Assembly: GCF_031081985.1 (NCBI RefSeq)
Contig: NZ_JARWSK010000006.1
Coordinates: 62,001-126,000, forward strand
Origin: Komagataeibacter xylinus
GTDB lineage: Bacteria; Pseudomonadota; Alphaproteobacteria; Acetobacterales; Acetobacteraceae
Length of the DNA stretch: 64,000 nt
Direction: 5' to 3'
Made by a program: the position numbers and the translations under genes. Below, piece by piece: positions 1 to 12,420 of this stretch (its first letter is position 1; the number at the start of each line of letters is the position of its first letter). The notes below the pieces were generated by a model, which was not told the DNA's origin, did not search any database, and worked only from the letters and a program-made list of their open reading frames with translations.

Positions 1-521
1 ATGGCGCGGGCCAGTCCGTCATGCTGGGCGGTCGGCTCGGCATGGTGGGCGGGGAGGGCCGCCATGGCGCGTTCGACATGGGCGGGCGTGGCCGGTGCGG
101 CGATTGCGGGCAGGGCGGCCACGGCCTCATGCACGGGGGCAGGGGCTGCATGATCGGGGACTGCATGATCGGCGGCAAGGGTGGCCACCATCGTTGCACG
201 GGGGGCGGGCACGGGGTGGTGCGAGGGCACGCCAACAGGCGGCAGGTGGGTGCTGAGCGCCGACATCTGCACGAACTGCGTGGGCGAGACGGGCTGGAGC
301 GCCTTGTCGTAACGGCTGGCCAGCGTGCCCAGTCGGTCGGGCTGGTTCAGCATGGCCCATTCGGCGCGCAGCATGGCGGTCTGCGCGCGGGTACGTTCCG
401 TCTGCTCCACGATCTGGGCAATCTGGTGGTCGAGTGCTGTGGTCTGCTGTTTCTTGTTATAAAGGAACAGGCCGGACACGGCCGCCACCATGGCAAAGAA
501 AAACGTTACAAACCGACTCAT
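1..521 (-). CDS. ftsL: Cell division protein FtsL-like, C-terminus cut by window edge
   Basis: This frame stays open from an ATG at 521 to the left edge of the window (about 173 codons). The start overlaps the rsmH stop as ATGA. The protein begins [17 protein letters not shown], a short cytoplasmic tail and one membrane span. A coiled-coil-like stretch follows (about residues 25-60) with the pattern [18 protein letters not shown], typical of FtsL. The rest is a long Ala/Pro/His-rich tail. FtsL is a small bitopic divisome protein acting with FtsB and FtsQ. Position directly after mraZ-rsmH is the canonical ftsL slot. The sequence itself is poorly conserved in the family, so the name rests on topology and synteny. 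Confidence 0.75.
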   Translation of the reverse strand, partial: MSRFVTFFFAMVAAVSGLFLYNKKQQTTALDHQIAQIVEQTERTRAQTAMLRAEWAMLNQPDRLGTLASRYDKALQPVSPTQFVQMSALSTHLPPVGVPSHHPVPAPRATMVATLAADHAVPDHAAPAPVHEAVAALPAIAAPATPAHVERAMAALPAHHAEPTAQHDGLARA

Positions 522-1519
522 GCGGCAGGTTCCGATGCTGCGATGGATGGAGGGGCAATGCATTCCATCGCGCGCAGTCTTGCGCTGCGTGCACGTGGAT
601 TACGGTGGGTTTCTTCCGCGCCTGGCCGGATGGGGCGTCCGGTCAGGAGCCTGAAGCCGGTGGGCCCCGCGCGTTCGGTCATGGCGCGGGGGTCATGGCG
701 GGAGGGGGCGGGCACGCGGCCTGCCGCGTGCAGCATGGCCTGCTTGACCAGCCTGTCCTCCAGCGAATGGAACGAGACGACAACCAGCCGCCCACCGGGT
801 GCGAGCAGGCCGGGGGCCTGTTCCAGCACGGCGCGGATCTGGCCAAGTTCGTCATTGACGTGAATGCGCAGCCCCTGGAACGTGCGCGTGGCGGGGTCGA
901 TGCCCGACCGGTCGGGGCGCACGACCGAGCGCACCACGTCGGCAAGCTGTGTGGTGCGCAGCAGCGGGGCCTCGGCGCGGGCGCTCACGATGGCGCGCGC
1001 CACCCGGCGCGACAGGCGTTCCTCGCCATAATGGTAGATGATATCGGCCAGTTCCTCCTCGGGCAGGGTATTGACCACATCGGCCGCTGTCGGCCCCGTG
1101 TCATTCATGCGCATGTCCAGCGGGCCATCCATGCGGAAGGAGAAGCCGCGCTCGGCCTCGTCGATCTGGTAGGACGACACGCCGAGGTCAAGCACGATGC
1201 CGTCCACCTTCGTCACCCCATCTTCGGCCAGCAGGGCCGCCATGTCGGCAAAGCCGCCATGGAGCAGGTGCAGCCGCGTGCCACTATCCCCAGCGGGGAA
1301 GGTGGGGGCGAGGGCCGCGCCGCGCGCGATGGCGGCGGGATCGCGGTCGATGCCCCACAACTGGCAGTTGCAGCTTGCCAGGATGGCGCGCGCGTACCCA
1401 CCGCCGCCAAACGTGCCATCCACGTAACGGCCGTCATCATGCGGGGCGAGGTATTCCATCACCTCGGCCAGCATCACGGGCACATGGCCGGGGTCGTGCG
1501 GGGGGAAGGGGCCGTTCAT
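518..1519 (-). CDS. rsmH: 16S rRNA (cytosine-1402-N4)-methyltransferase RsmH (MraW)
   Basis: 333 aa, the usual length for RsmH. It methylates N4 of C1402 in 16S rRNA using S-adenosylmethionine. The SAM-binding motif I is visible as [14 protein letters not shown] near residue 34. [12 protein letters not shown] lies in the middle, and [11 protein letters not shown] near residue 250 is the conserved C-terminal signature. The start overlaps the mraZ stop by four bases, and its own stop overlaps ftsL in the same way. The three genes are therefore very likely translationally coupled at the head of the division and cell wall cluster. Confidence 0.97.
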   Translation of the reverse strand: MNGPFPPHDPGHVPVMLAEVMEYLAPHDDGRYVDGTFGGGGYARAILASCNCQLWGIDRDPAAIARGAALAPTFPAGDSGTRLHLLHGGFADMAALLAEDGVTKVDGIVLDLGVSSYQIDEAERGFSFRMDGPLDMRMNDTGPTAADVVNTLPEEELADIIYHYGEERLSRRVARAIVSARAEAPLLRTTQLADVVRSVVRPDRSGIDPATRTFQGLRIHVNDELGQIRAVLEQAPGLLAPGGRLVVVSFHSLEDRLVKQAMLHAAGRVPAPSRHDPRAMTERAGPTGFRLLTGRPIRPGAEETHRNPRARSARLRAMECIAPPSIAASEPAA

Positions 1520-1992
1520 GACGGCGTGCCCGTGGCGGGCGGCACGCCACGGCCCGTGGTGAGGCTGCGGGCACGCAGGCGGGCATCGGCCCGGCGGGCG
1601 GATGCTGCCTGCGGCTCCCAGATCTGGAAGGTGCGGCCCAGCCCCATGAAGGTGGCCTGGTCGGTCAGGCCCGCATGGGCGCGCAGGGATTCAGGCAGCA
1701 GGATGCGACCTTCGCGGTCAGCCTCGAATGGATAGGCATCGGCATAGAGGGCGGTGGCCAGGTCGTCGTGATCTTCGGAAAAAATGTCCATTTCATCCAG
1801 CGGGCGGGTCAGTGCGGCAAAAGCATCCGCGGGCCATGCCTCAAGGCAGGGATGCAGATGGGACGGACGCAGGATGGCCAGCGGTTCGCCCGATTTGGCC
1901 CGGGCACGCAGCGCGGCACGGAATGCGGAGGGAATGGAAACGCGCCCTTTTGCATCCAGCCGGTTCTGGTGTGTGCCCAGGAATACACTCAC
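1516..1992 (-). CDS. mraZ: Transcriptional regulator MraZ
   Basis: 158 aa. It starts [19 protein letters not shown], the classic first SpoVT/AbrB-like half with the DAKGR signature. The second half carries [18 protein letters not shown], the repeated swapped-hairpin motif. MraZ is a ring-forming DNA-binding protein that controls the division and cell wall cluster, usually including its own gene. The C-terminal tail after about residue 130 is Ala/Arg-rich and not conserved. It is the first gene of the minus-strand cluster. Matching repeated TGGGN boxes lie about 100 bp upstream. Confidence 0.96.
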   Translation of the reverse strand: MSVFLGTHQNRLDAKGRVSIPSAFRAALRARAKSGEPLAILRPSHLHPCLEAWPADAFAALTRPLDEMDIFSEDHDDLATALYADAYPFEADREGRILLPESLRAHAGLTDQATFMGLGRTFQIWEPQAASARRADARLRARSLTTGRGVPPATGTPS

Positions 1993-2088
1993 GCTGCGCG
2001 ATGCCCTCCCTCGGCAAATTTAGAAAACCCAGTGATCAGCCCCCGTGGCGCCTTTGACCGCGCCCCTTTTCTGAATCTGGTGTGAGCA

Positions 2089-2113
2089 TGGGATAACATG
2101 GGATTTTATGGGG
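2089..2113. promoter_or_regulatory. Candidate MraZ-binding box repeats upstream of mraZ
   Basis: Three direct repeats TGGGA, TGGGA, TGGGG start at 2089, 2099 and 2109, exactly 10 bp apart on the plus strand. A looser TGGTG occurs at 2078. TGGGN boxes separated by 5 bp are the known MraZ binding pattern in E. coli. The repeats lie about 100-120 bp upstream of mraZ but read on the strand opposite to it, which lowers confidence. Confidence 0.5.
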
Positions 2114-2320
2114 GGTCAATTAAAGATGCAGGAAAGATGGTCGAAAAATACCGTTATTGCAGCACAGGTGAGTGAGGTGGCATGTAAAACCGTACCAGGC
2201 GCACGCAATATGGCGGGAATGTGCCTTGTTTATGGTTTGTTCTTTAGTGTTAATACTTGTAAACAACTCTGGGTAGAGCGCCCCGCCCAGGGCGGTTGAA
2301 TTCAGGATATGGGGAAAATG

Positions 2321-2730
2321 CCAGACGGTCTGTAAGCCGGGTTCTGTCCGCCCCTTGCGGGGCGGGACGATCATTCCTCTGCGATGCGCATTGCTACGCA
2401 CCTGACGCGACCAACCCGAACGACAGGGCGGAAAAACCCCTGATGGCGCCTTGCGGCCCATCCGCCGTTCCTATTCGGTCTTGCTCCCGGTGGGGTTTGC
2501 CCTGCCATCCATGTTACCATGCATGCGGTGCGCTCTTACCGCACCGTTTCACCCTTGCCCCCAACGTTGCCCGCATTGCTGCGCGCGCCGCCGTGAGGGC
2601 GGTCTGTTTTCTGTGGCACTGTCCCTGGGGTCGCCCCCGCCGGCCGTTAGCCGGCACCGTTTTTCCGTGGAGCCCGGACTTTCCTCCATCACGCGTATGA
2701 CCGCGTGGCAGCGACCGTCCGACCGTCTGG
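2321..2730 (-). ncRNA. rnpB: RNase P RNA (M1 RNA), class A
   Basis: The minus strand carries the conserved RNase P core: GGAGGAAAGTCCGGGCTCC near the 5' end, GGGTGAAACGGTGCGGTAAGAG in the middle (shown here as its core) and AGAACCCGGCTTACAG near the 3' end. The ends are fixed by a perfect 10-bp P1 helix between CCAGACGGTC at the 5' end (2730-2721) and GACCGTCTGG at the 3' end (2330-2321). The length of about 410 nt fits a bacterial type A RNA. It processes tRNA 5' ends together with RnpA. Open reading frames overlapping it on both strands are not genes. Confidence 0.97.
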
Positions 2731-2823
2731 CATGCGGAAACTGGCGGTGCATGCGCGTAGCGTCAAGCGATAAATGAGGGGGGTATATCCTTTCAGTCCG
2801 TTTTTCAGCCAAAAAGGCGCTCC

Positions 2824-3780
2824 ATGCCCGACTCAACCGCCGCCTCCCGCCCCGGCCTGCTTACCCGTTCCTTGCTGGGCGGCATGCACTGGTGGCACAC
2901 GCGGCGGCGTAACGTTGAGCCGCACACGCTGGAGGACATGCGCCGCAAGCTCGACCGCCCATGTTTTCCCATGGGGCTGTCCTCGCTACAGGTGCGGCGT
3001 GTGATCGACTGCCGCGTGCCGGGGCGTGACGGCCTGCTGGCTGCCCGGCTTTATGTGCCCTATGGCCGGGTGCATGGGGTTGTGCTGTTCATGCACGGGG
3101 GCGGGTATGTGCATTGCGGGCTGAACTCGCATCACGGCATCTGTTGCAGGCTGGCGCGGCAGTCGGGGGCGGCTGTGCTGTCCATCGATTACAGCCTGGC
3201 GCCCGAGAACCGCTTTCCCCATGCGGTCGAGGATTGCTGGGCGGCGTTGCAATGGCTGGCGGGCGAGGCGCATCGCTGGGGCGGGCCGATTGCTGTTGCC
3301 GGTGACAGCGCGGGCGGCACGCTGGCTGCCGTGCTGGCCCAGATGGCGCGTGACCGGGGCGGCCCCACGCTTGCCATGCAACTGCTCTATTACCCTTCGC
3401 TGTATGGGGAGCGTGACGTGCCCTCGCGCGAGACCTATGCCACGGGCTACATGCTCTCGACCAAGCTGATGGAATGGTATGCCGAGCAGTATATCCGCAC
3501 GCCAGCCGACCTGCATGATCCGCGGCTTGCGCCCATTTTCGCGCCTTCGCTCGCGGGCCTGCCGCCTGCCGTGATCGGGCTGGCGCAATGCGACCCCCTG
3601 CATGATGAAGGCACTGGCTACGCCCACGCCATGCAGCAGGCGGGAGGCCAGGCTGAAACCCGCACCTGGTGCGGCACGGTGCATGGGTTCCTCAATTTCT
3701 ACGCCTTTCTGCCCGCAGGCCGTGCTGCCATAAAATATGGCGCCCATGCCCTGCGGCGCGTGCTGCGGGCGCAGGGCTGA
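2824..3780 (+). CDS. Alpha/beta hydrolase, hormone-sensitive-lipase (acetyl esterase) family
   Basis: 318 aa, cytoplasmic, no signal peptide. The family IV/HSL signature is complete: oxyanion-hole HGGG at residues 91-94, the nucleophile elbow GDSAGG at 160-165 (Ser162), an Asp in CDPLHDEG (D257) and a His in VHGF (H287). Such enzymes hydrolyse short acyl esters; the true substrate cannot be read from the sequence. AAGGCG a few bases upstream of the ATG serves as ribosome site. It stands alone, reading away from rnpB and ending in a long AT-rich convergent gap. The N-terminal 50 residues (MHWWHTRRRN and following) are a cap region and vary in the family. Confidence 0.88.
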   Translation: MPDSTAASRPGLLTRSLLGGMHWWHTRRRNVEPHTLEDMRRKLDRPCFPMGLSSLQVRRVIDCRVPGRDGLLAARLYVPYGRVHGVVLFMHGGGYVHCGLNSHHGICCRLARQSGAAVLSIDYSLAPENRFPHAVEDCWAALQWLAGEAHRWGGPIAVAGDSAGGTLAAVLAQMARDRGGPTLAMQLLYYPSLYGERDVPSRETYATGYMLSTKLMEWYAEQYIRTPADLHDPRLAPIFAPSLAGLPPAVIGLAQCDPLHDEGTGYAHAMQQAGGQAETRTWCGTVHGFLNFYAFLPAGRAAIKYGAHALRRVLRAQG

Positions 3781-3833
3781 CAAACAGGAGACGTTTCCGG
3801 GGAAGCAGCTTCGATCATGAATCTGGCGCGGTG

Positions 3834-4079
3834 TCAGGGTTTTCCTGTGGTAACCTGCACGACCTTATAGATGCCTTCTATTTCCATAAAATATCGAACA
3901 TAAGAACTTTTCTGTTCAGAAATGTCATAATATCCATTCCTGATTTCAGCGCCGTTATGTTGCCTGATGAACTGTAAATATTCATTATTGAAAACGGCAC
4001 GGATTTTGCATGGCTGATCTTTATCATTTTTCGGCCTGAAAAAATAAGAGACTATTTGAAAATTTAGCCCGAAAAACAT
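3834..4079 (-). CDS. Small AT-rich ORF, possibly a SUKH/SMI1-like remnant
   Basis: An 81-codon frame in AT-rich DNA unlike the flanking genes. It contains FNNEYLQFIRQHNGAEI, which weakly recalls the helix-turn of SMI1/KNR4 (SUKH) immunity proteins, where a LPxDYxxFLxxxNGG-like stretch is typical. The rest of such a domain (130-150 aa) is missing. The N-terminus runs close to a repeat element. It is either a truncated gene or a chance frame; no function is assigned. Confidence 0.25.
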   Translation of the reverse strand: MFFGLNFQIVSYFFRPKNDKDQPCKIRAVFNNEYLQFIRQHNGAEIRNGYYDISEQKSSYVRYFMEIEGIYKVVQVTTGKP

Positions 4080-4091
4080 CCAGAAAACATA

Positions 4092-4176
4092 AGAAAGTTT
4101 TTGGTGAAGCTTTTTTCAAAAAGCTTCGAAAAACGCCGCCCTTTTGAAAAAAAAGGCGGCGCCAAAAAACTTCTAT
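4092..4176. repeat. Intergenic hairpin repeat, copy 1 (most complete copy)
   Basis: Nested palindrome in the gap between the convergent esterase and hypothetical genes. The outer arms are AGTTTTTGG (4096-4104) and CCAAAAAACTT (4162-4172). The first inner hairpin is GAAGC-TTTTTTCAAAAA-GCTTC (4106-4127). The second pairs GCCGCC with GGCGGC (4135-4160). Related copies lie at 7511, 10950, 17474, 19677, 36609 and 46121. Confidence 0.8.
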
Positions 4177-4225
4177 CATTTTTTATCAATGAGTTGCTTT
4201 CAGGCAGTCTCTCATCACTGCCTTT

Positions 4226-4678
4226 TCACGGCAGCGGGTGGAACATGCCGGGCGACTGCCAGTCGGTCAGCGCCTTCTGGTCCAGCCGGTCGATGCGCAG
4301 CGTGAACAGCAGCGGCAGCGTATTGCGGTCACCGGGGCATTTGCCGGAATGCTTTTCCATGACCTGAATGCGGGTGGCATCAGCCGGGTCGTTGCCGTTG
4401 ACGACAAAGAGCAGGCAGTCCTTCGCATCCGCTGTCATGCCGTTATGGGTGACGATCGTGCGGAAGTGCTCGACAAGGGCGGTATTGTCGAACCAACTCG
4501 TGCGCGAGAAGGTCAGCTTGTCGGCGGCCTGGTCCAGCCACCCCATGCGGCCCACAAGGATGACAAGGGCCGCCATGGGGATGAGCATGAGCACGCGGCG
4601 GATGATGCGCTGCTTCAGCGTAACCGGCGCGCGCCTGCGGGTCAGGCGCGGGGGGGAGGGCGGGGTGTCATTGCTCAT
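4226..4678 (-). CDS. Conserved hypothetical protein with one membrane anchor
   Basis: 150 aa. A Pro/Arg-rich N-terminal tail (to about residue 25) precedes one hydrophobic span (about 29-45, VLMLIPMAALVILVGRMG). A periplasmic domain of about 100 residues follows with two Cys (in AKDCLLF and SGKCPGD) that could form a disulfide. The positively charged tail suggests N-in, C-out topology. It starts 7 bp after the zwf stop on the same strand, so it is probably co-transcribed with zwf. No named family recognised; function unknown. Confidence 0.7.
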   Translation of the reverse strand: MSNDTPPSPPRLTRRRAPVTLKQRIIRRVLMLIPMAALVILVGRMGWLDQAADKLTFSRTSWFDNTALVEHFRTIVTHNGMTADAKDCLLFVVNGNDPADATRIQVMEKHSGKCPGDRNTLPLLFTLRIDRLDQKALTDWQSPGMFHPLP

Positions 4679-4685
4679 ATGGCGG

Positions 4686-6167
<1,482 letters not shown>

Positions 6168-6421
6168 CGAACGTGGGCCTCCTGCCTGTATCTGGTGCCC
6201 TGCATGGCCGGGCGGGCATGCTTGACGTATGCGGACATGACGCGAAAGCGGCATATGGGGTGCAGCTTCGATTACGGCCCGGCTCTCTGGCCTGTCAAGT
6301 TGGCATTGACCAGCGGGCGGTGGCGCGATAATCCCGCCGTTCCATCCCGTCGCCTAATGACATTCCCTTCATGTGCGCGCGGGCGGGAACGGCGCAATCA
6401 CGATATCTGGAGAAACCTGCC

Positions 6422-6697
6422 ATGAATGCTGACAATTTCGAGGCGGACGACAACCCCGCCGCAGTTGGTGGTATCGCAGCCGATCGCCTGCGCAGCATCA
6501 TCGAACGCGTTGAGCGGCTGGAGGAAGAGCGCAAGGCGCTTGCGGGCGATATCAAGGATATTTTCACCGAGGCGAAGTCGGCAGGCTTTGATGTCAAGGT
6601 GATCCGCCAGATCATCCGCCTGCGCAAGCAGGAACCGGCGGAAGTGGAGGAGCAGGAAACCCTGCTCGACATCTACCGCCGCGCGCTTGGCATGTAA
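6422..6697 (+). CDS. gapR: GapR-family (DUF2312) nucleoid-associated protein
   Basis: 91 aa from ATG 6422 (MNADNFEADD), preceded by a GGAGA ribosome site. The conserved core is intact: RLRSIIERVERLEEERKAL, then DIKDIFTEAKSAGFDVK and IRQIIRLRK. In Caulobacter, GapR is a dimeric/tetrameric coiled-coil protein that clamps overtwisted AT-rich DNA ahead of replication and helps topoisomerases. The same role is inferred here. The acidic C-terminus ends TLLDIYRRALGM, as usual for the family. A longer frame starting at 6371 has no family similarity in its first 17 residues. Confidence 0.93.
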   Translation: MNADNFEADDNPAAVGGIAADRLRSIIERVERLEEERKALAGDIKDIFTEAKSAGFDVKVIRQIIRLRKQEPAEVEEQETLLDIYRRALGM

Positions 6698-6800
6698 CCC
6701 GCATAGGTTGTAGGATCGTCCTTCCAACGCCCTTTCCGGCCGGTGCGTGGGCTGGCCATGGCCGTGCCGGGGCACATTGTCCGTTCAGGTTGCACGCTGC

Positions 6801-7490
6801 ATGATGTCATCGCTTTTCCCGCAATGGATGCCCGCATGGGCGCAGGCCGTGCTGCTGGTGGGTGGCATGCTGTTCGTCCTGTTGTGGATGCTGGTGCCGT
6901 TTGCCGTGTTTGGCGTAAAGGGGCGGCTTGATAACCTGGCCATCCAGCTTGATGACCTGCAGGCCGAACTGCGTGTGCTGGCGCTTGGCCTTAACAACGG
7001 ACAGGCCGCCGCACAGCCCTCTGGCGTGGCGGACGCGCTGGCCGAGCGGGTGCCCGCCGCGCCCACGGCCGTGGATGCACCCATGTGGGAACCGGCACCG
7101 CCCGCGCCACCTGTGGAGAGGGGTGCCGAGGGGGGCGACGTGTCGCATGATGCTCCCGCCTATGAACGGCGCGCGCCGCGTGCCCAGCCCGCGCCGCCGC
7201 CCTCCCGGCCTGTTGAGCCTGCCCCCATGCCAGCACAGCGCGGGCCTGCGGAAGAAGATGGCTGGCCCCCGCCGCAGCGTGGGCCGTCACCCTCCCAGCC
7301 TTATGCGCCCCGGCGCCCCGAGCCGCCCTATGGCGCTGAGGCGGAACCCGGCCTGGCGGACTGGAGCCGTGAACCGGTCCGGCCCGCTCCGCACGTGCCC
7401 CCTGCGCGCCCGGTTCGGGCTTCGGTCTGGCCGCCTGAGCGCCGCACGCGCGCCGAACCCACACTGCGCTGGCCGCCGCGCCCTGAATGA
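6801..7490 (+). CDS. Membrane-anchored proline-rich protein
   Basis: 229 aa from the ATG pair at 6801 (MMSSLFPQWM). One strongly hydrophobic span lies at about residues 13-36 (AVLLVGGMLFVLLWMLVPF). A short helix follows (RLDNLAIQLDDLQAELRVL, coiled-coil-like). The last 150 residues are low-complexity and rich in Pro, Ala and Arg. This is typical of a poorly conserved inner-membrane protein with a disordered tail. No enzyme motif is visible. It follows gapR by about 100 bp on the same strand. Function unknown. Confidence 0.7.
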   Translation: MMSSLFPQWMPAWAQAVLLVGGMLFVLLWMLVPFAVFGVKGRLDNLAIQLDDLQAELRVLALGLNNGQAAAQPSGVADALAERVPAAPTAVDAPMWEPAPPAPPVERGAEGGDVSHDAPAYERRAPRAQPAPPPSRPVEPAPMPAQRGPAEEDGWPPPQRGPSPSQPYAPRRPEPPYGAEAEPGLADWSREPVRPAPHVPPARPVRASVWPPERRTRAEPTLRWPPRPE

Positions 7491-7510
7491 GCGCGGCGCG
7501 AGGGCGTCGT

Positions 7511-7576
7511 TTTTTTTTGAAGCTGGGATGGTTTTGAAGCTTTTTTCAAAAAGCTTCACCAAAACTTCTATTCTTT
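7511..7576. repeat. Intergenic hairpin repeat, copy 2 (inverted half copy)
   Basis: Contains the same GAAGC-TTTTTTCAAAAA-GCTTC hairpin (7536-7557) followed by ACCAAAACTTCT, the reverse orientation of the left half of copy 1. A run of ten T precedes it at about 7510. It fills the gap between the convergent proline-rich gene and proB, and probably ends transcription from both sides. Confidence 0.75.
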
Positions 7577-7596
7577 CAGGCAGCTTGATTGCCGGG

Positions 7597-9901
<2,305 letters not shown>

Positions 9902-9936
9902 AATTCGGGTAATCCCGTAGTGATAAGGCGTATGCC

Positions 9937-10206
9937 TTATTCCGCTGCCAGCGGCAGGGCTTCCACGGAAACGTGCACGCGGCCTTCAGCGCGGCGCACG
10001 AACTTCACATGGCCATCCACCAGGGAAAACAGGGTGTGGTCGCGGCCAACGCCAACATTTACACCCGGCTTCATCTTCGTGCCGCGCTGGCGCACGATGA
10101 TGTTGCCTGCGATGACGCTCTCGCCACCAAACTTCTTGACGCCAAGACGACGCCCGGCGCTATCGCGCCCGTTACGGGACGAACCGCCTGCCTTTTTTTG
10201 TGCCAT
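9937..10206 (-). CDS. rpmA: 50S ribosomal protein L27
   Basis: 89 aa, full length. It starts [16 protein letters not shown] and runs into the conserved [10 protein letters not shown] and IIVRQRGTK blocks. L27 sits near the peptidyl-transferase centre of the 50S subunit. No N-terminal cleavage extension (as in Firmicutes) is present. It follows rplU by 66 bp in the standard rplU-rpmA order and ends before a strong terminator. Confidence 0.98.
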   Translation of the reverse strand: MAQKKAGGSSRNGRDSAGRRLGVKKFGGESVIAGNIIVRQRGTKMKPGVNVGVGRDHTLFSLVDGHVKFVRRAEGRVHVSVEALPLAAE

Positions 10207-10272
10207 TGCCTGAACTCCTTAAAACTGAAATCTCTGATCAAACCTGCCCGGGCGAATAAGCCCGGAGAGGGA

Positions 10273-10587
10273 TCAGGCGGCGTTGATCGCGGAGATGCGC
10301 ACCACGGTCACCGGCTGGCGGTGGCCATTCTTGCGGCGGCTGTTCTGCCGGCGGCGCTTCTTGAAGATGATGACCTTGGCCAGGCGATCCTGCGCGATCA
10401 CGGTTGCCGTGACGGTCGCACCCTTGACGGTCGGCGCACCAATGGTCGTGCCGCTTTCGCCGCCAACGGCGAGGACCTGGTCGAACGTGATGGTGGCGCC
10501 GGCTTCGGCTTCCAGCTTCTCGACCTTCAGGACGGCATCTTTCGCAACGCGGTACTGCTTACCGCCGGTACGGATAACTGCAAACAT
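10273..10587 (-). CDS. rplU: 50S ribosomal protein L21
   Basis: 104 aa. It starts [15 protein letters not shown], the L21 hallmark, and ends with the basic block [21 protein letters not shown] that contacts 23S rRNA. First gene of the rplU-rpmA unit. The 240 bases upstream, up to the tRNA gene, hold no other gene and should contain its promoter. Confidence 0.98.
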   Translation of the reverse strand: MFAVIRTGGKQYRVAKDAVLKVEKLEAEAGATITFDQVLAVGGESGTTIGAPTVKGATVTATVIAQDRLAKVIIFKKRRRQNSRRKNGHRQPVTVVRISAINAA

Positions 10588-10831
10588 TCTCTATCTATCT
10601 TTCCGATCTCTTGGCGTGCGCGGCATTGCGGGAATGCAGGCGGCACGGCCCAGTCGCTTTTTTATATTGGCCACATTGCAGCGGCGCCCCGTCCGCGCGG
10701 GGTGAATGCGGGCTTTTACTGGCTGCGGGGGGCGAGGTCAATATTTTTATGGCGCTGTCGAATAGGTAAAAAAGACCCCTTGCGCGGGCGGGCATGCCAC
10801 CCTATAAGCCGCTGCATCACCGCGTGCAGTT

Positions 10832-10921
<90 letters not shown>

Positions 10922-10949
10922 CTGCATCGCGTGTGTTTTTCCCAAAATA

Positions 10950-11040
10950 TTAAAAGTTTTTGGTAAAGCTTTTTTCAAAAAGCTTTGGAAGAACGTTGCC
11001 TTTTTAAAATGGGCAGCTCTCCGGAAACTTCAGGCAGTCC
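10950..11040. repeat. Intergenic hairpin repeat, copy 3
   Basis: AAAAGTTTTTGGTAAAGC opens the element, as in copy 1. The hairpin AAAGC-TTTTTTCAAAAA-GCTTT spans 10965-10986. A degraded right half follows (TTGCCTTTTTAAAATGGGCAG). It lies between tRNA-Ser and the convergent guaD. Confidence 0.75.
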
Positions 11041-11041
11041 C

Positions 11042-12385
11042 TTAAAATGTAGCGCTCTCATCGCGGTCATGCACCTTCGTGCCGCCCGCATAGGTCGCGC
11101 GGATGCTGCGGTCATCGCCCAGCATCATCAGCGAGAACAGCAGGTCGGCGGTGCTGTCGCACATTTCCGTGCGCAGGGCCTGCAGTGGCGTGGCCTTCGG
11201 GTCGAGAATGCACAGATCGGCATCCATGCCCACGGCTACCGTGCCAATCCGCCCATCAAGGTGCAGTGCCTGTGCGCCGCCCTGCGTTGCCAGCCAGAAG
11301 GCCTGCACCGGGTGCAGGCGGTGGCCGTTCATCTGTGCGATCTTGTAGGCCTCGTTCATGGATTGCAGGTGCGACAGGCTGGTGCCCGCGCCAATATCGG
11401 TGCCCAGCCCCGTGCGCACCGGGCGTTTTGCATCCATCACGTCAAACAGGCGGAAAGCCCCGCTGCCCAGAAACAGGTTCGACGTGGGGCAGTGCGCCAG
11501 CGCGCAGCCGCTTGCATGGCAGCGGCACAGATCCTGCTCGTCCACGTAAATGCCGTGGCCCATCACGCTGCGCGGGCGCACCAGGCCCGCACGGTCATAC
11601 ACATCAAGATAGGAGCGGCTGTCGGGGTAGAGTTCCTTCACCCAGGCAACTTCCGCCCGGTTCTCGGCCAGATGGGTCTGCATGAACAGGGTCTCGTCCT
11701 GCGCCAGCAGCGCGCCTGCCAGTTCAAGCTGCGCGGGCGTGCTGGTGGGGGCGAAGCGGGGGGTGACGGCATAGAACTGGCGGTTCCTGCCATGCCAGCG
11801 TTCGATCAGCGCACGTGATTCATCATAGCCGCGCTGGGCGGTATCGCGCAGGAAGTCGGGCGCATTGCGGTCCATCAGCACCTTGCCCGCCACCATCAGC
11901 GTGCCCAGCCGGGTGGATTCGGTAAAGAATGCATCGACCGATTGCGGGTGCACGGTGCAGTACACTGCTGCCGTGGTGGTGCCGCAGCGCAGCAGTTCGC
12001 GCAGGAACGTGCGGGCAATTGTCGCGGCATAGTCCCCATCGGCAAAGCGGCGCTCGGTGGGGAAGGTGTAGCGTTCCAGCCATTCCAGCAACTGCTCGCC
12101 ATAGGCCGCTATCATGGGCAGTTGCGGGTAATGGACATGCGTATCCACAAACCCTGCCGAGATCAGGCAGCCCCGGTAATCAGCCACGTCGGTGCCGGGG
12201 GGCAGGTGGGTGCTGGTTTCGCTGTAGGGGCCGACATGGGTGATGCGCCCGTTGGTGATCACAACCAGCCCGTCAGCTTCCTCCACCAGCGCATCGGCGG
12301 GCGGCATGAGGAACGGGTTGCCCCGAAAGGTGACGATATGGCCGCGAAGGGCGGCGTGAACCGGGGGCGTGGGGGCAGGGGTCAT
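11042..12385 (-). CDS. guaD: Guanine deaminase
   Basis: 447 aa, amidohydrolase fold. It deaminates guanine to xanthine for purine salvage or nitrogen recovery. The metal site is visible as GFVDTHVHYPQ near residue 80, typical for guanine deaminase. MQTHLAEN lies near residue 236. MGHGIYVDEQDL and GLGTDIGAGTSLSHL (metal-binding Asp) follow. A GGGAGATGGAG ribosome site precedes the ATG. It is the last gene of a tightly spaced minus-strand run from the TauE/SafE exporter; the gap to the FUSC gene is 35 bp. Confidence 0.95.
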   Translation of the reverse strand: MTPAPTPPVHAALRGHIVTFRGNPFLMPPADALVEEADGLVVITNGRITHVGPYSETSTHLPPGTDVADYRGCLISAGFVDTHVHYPQLPMIAAYGEQLLEWLERYTFPTERRFADGDYAATIARTFLRELLRCGTTTAAVYCTVHPQSVDAFFTESTRLGTLMVAGKVLMDRNAPDFLRDTAQRGYDESRALIERWHGRNRQFYAVTPRFAPTSTPAQLELAGALLAQDETLFMQTHLAENRAEVAWVKELYPDSRSYLDVYDRAGLVRPRSVMGHGIYVDEQDLCRCHASGCALAHCPTSNLFLGSGAFRLFDVMDAKRPVRTGLGTDIGAGTSLSHLQSMNEAYKIAQMNGHRLHPVQAFWLATQGGAQALHLDGRIGTVAVGMDADLCILDPKATPLQALRTEMCDSTADLLFSLMMLGDDRSIRATYAGGTKVHDRDESATF

Positions 12386-12420
12386 GTTGGCTCCATCTCC
12401 CTGCCGGTCCGGGCGATGTG

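Larger units (their letters stand above)
3781..4225. other. Intergenic stretch, AT-rich
   Basis: It holds the doubtful 81-codon frame and repeat copy 1. No other feature was seen. Confidence 0.6.

Noticed and set aside
51-250. Low-complexity Ala/Pro/His tail of the ftsL frame as a separate gene on the other strand
   Set aside because: The minus-strand frame is continuous with a good FtsL-like N-terminus; the plus-strand frame has no start signal or similarity.
434-1735. Long plus-strand frame of 433 codons
   Set aside because: It lies antisense to rsmH and mraZ, has no family similarity and arises from high GC content.
2120-2836. Several frames on both strands over rnpB
   Set aside because: The region is explained by RNase P RNA with a perfect P1 helix and conserved core.
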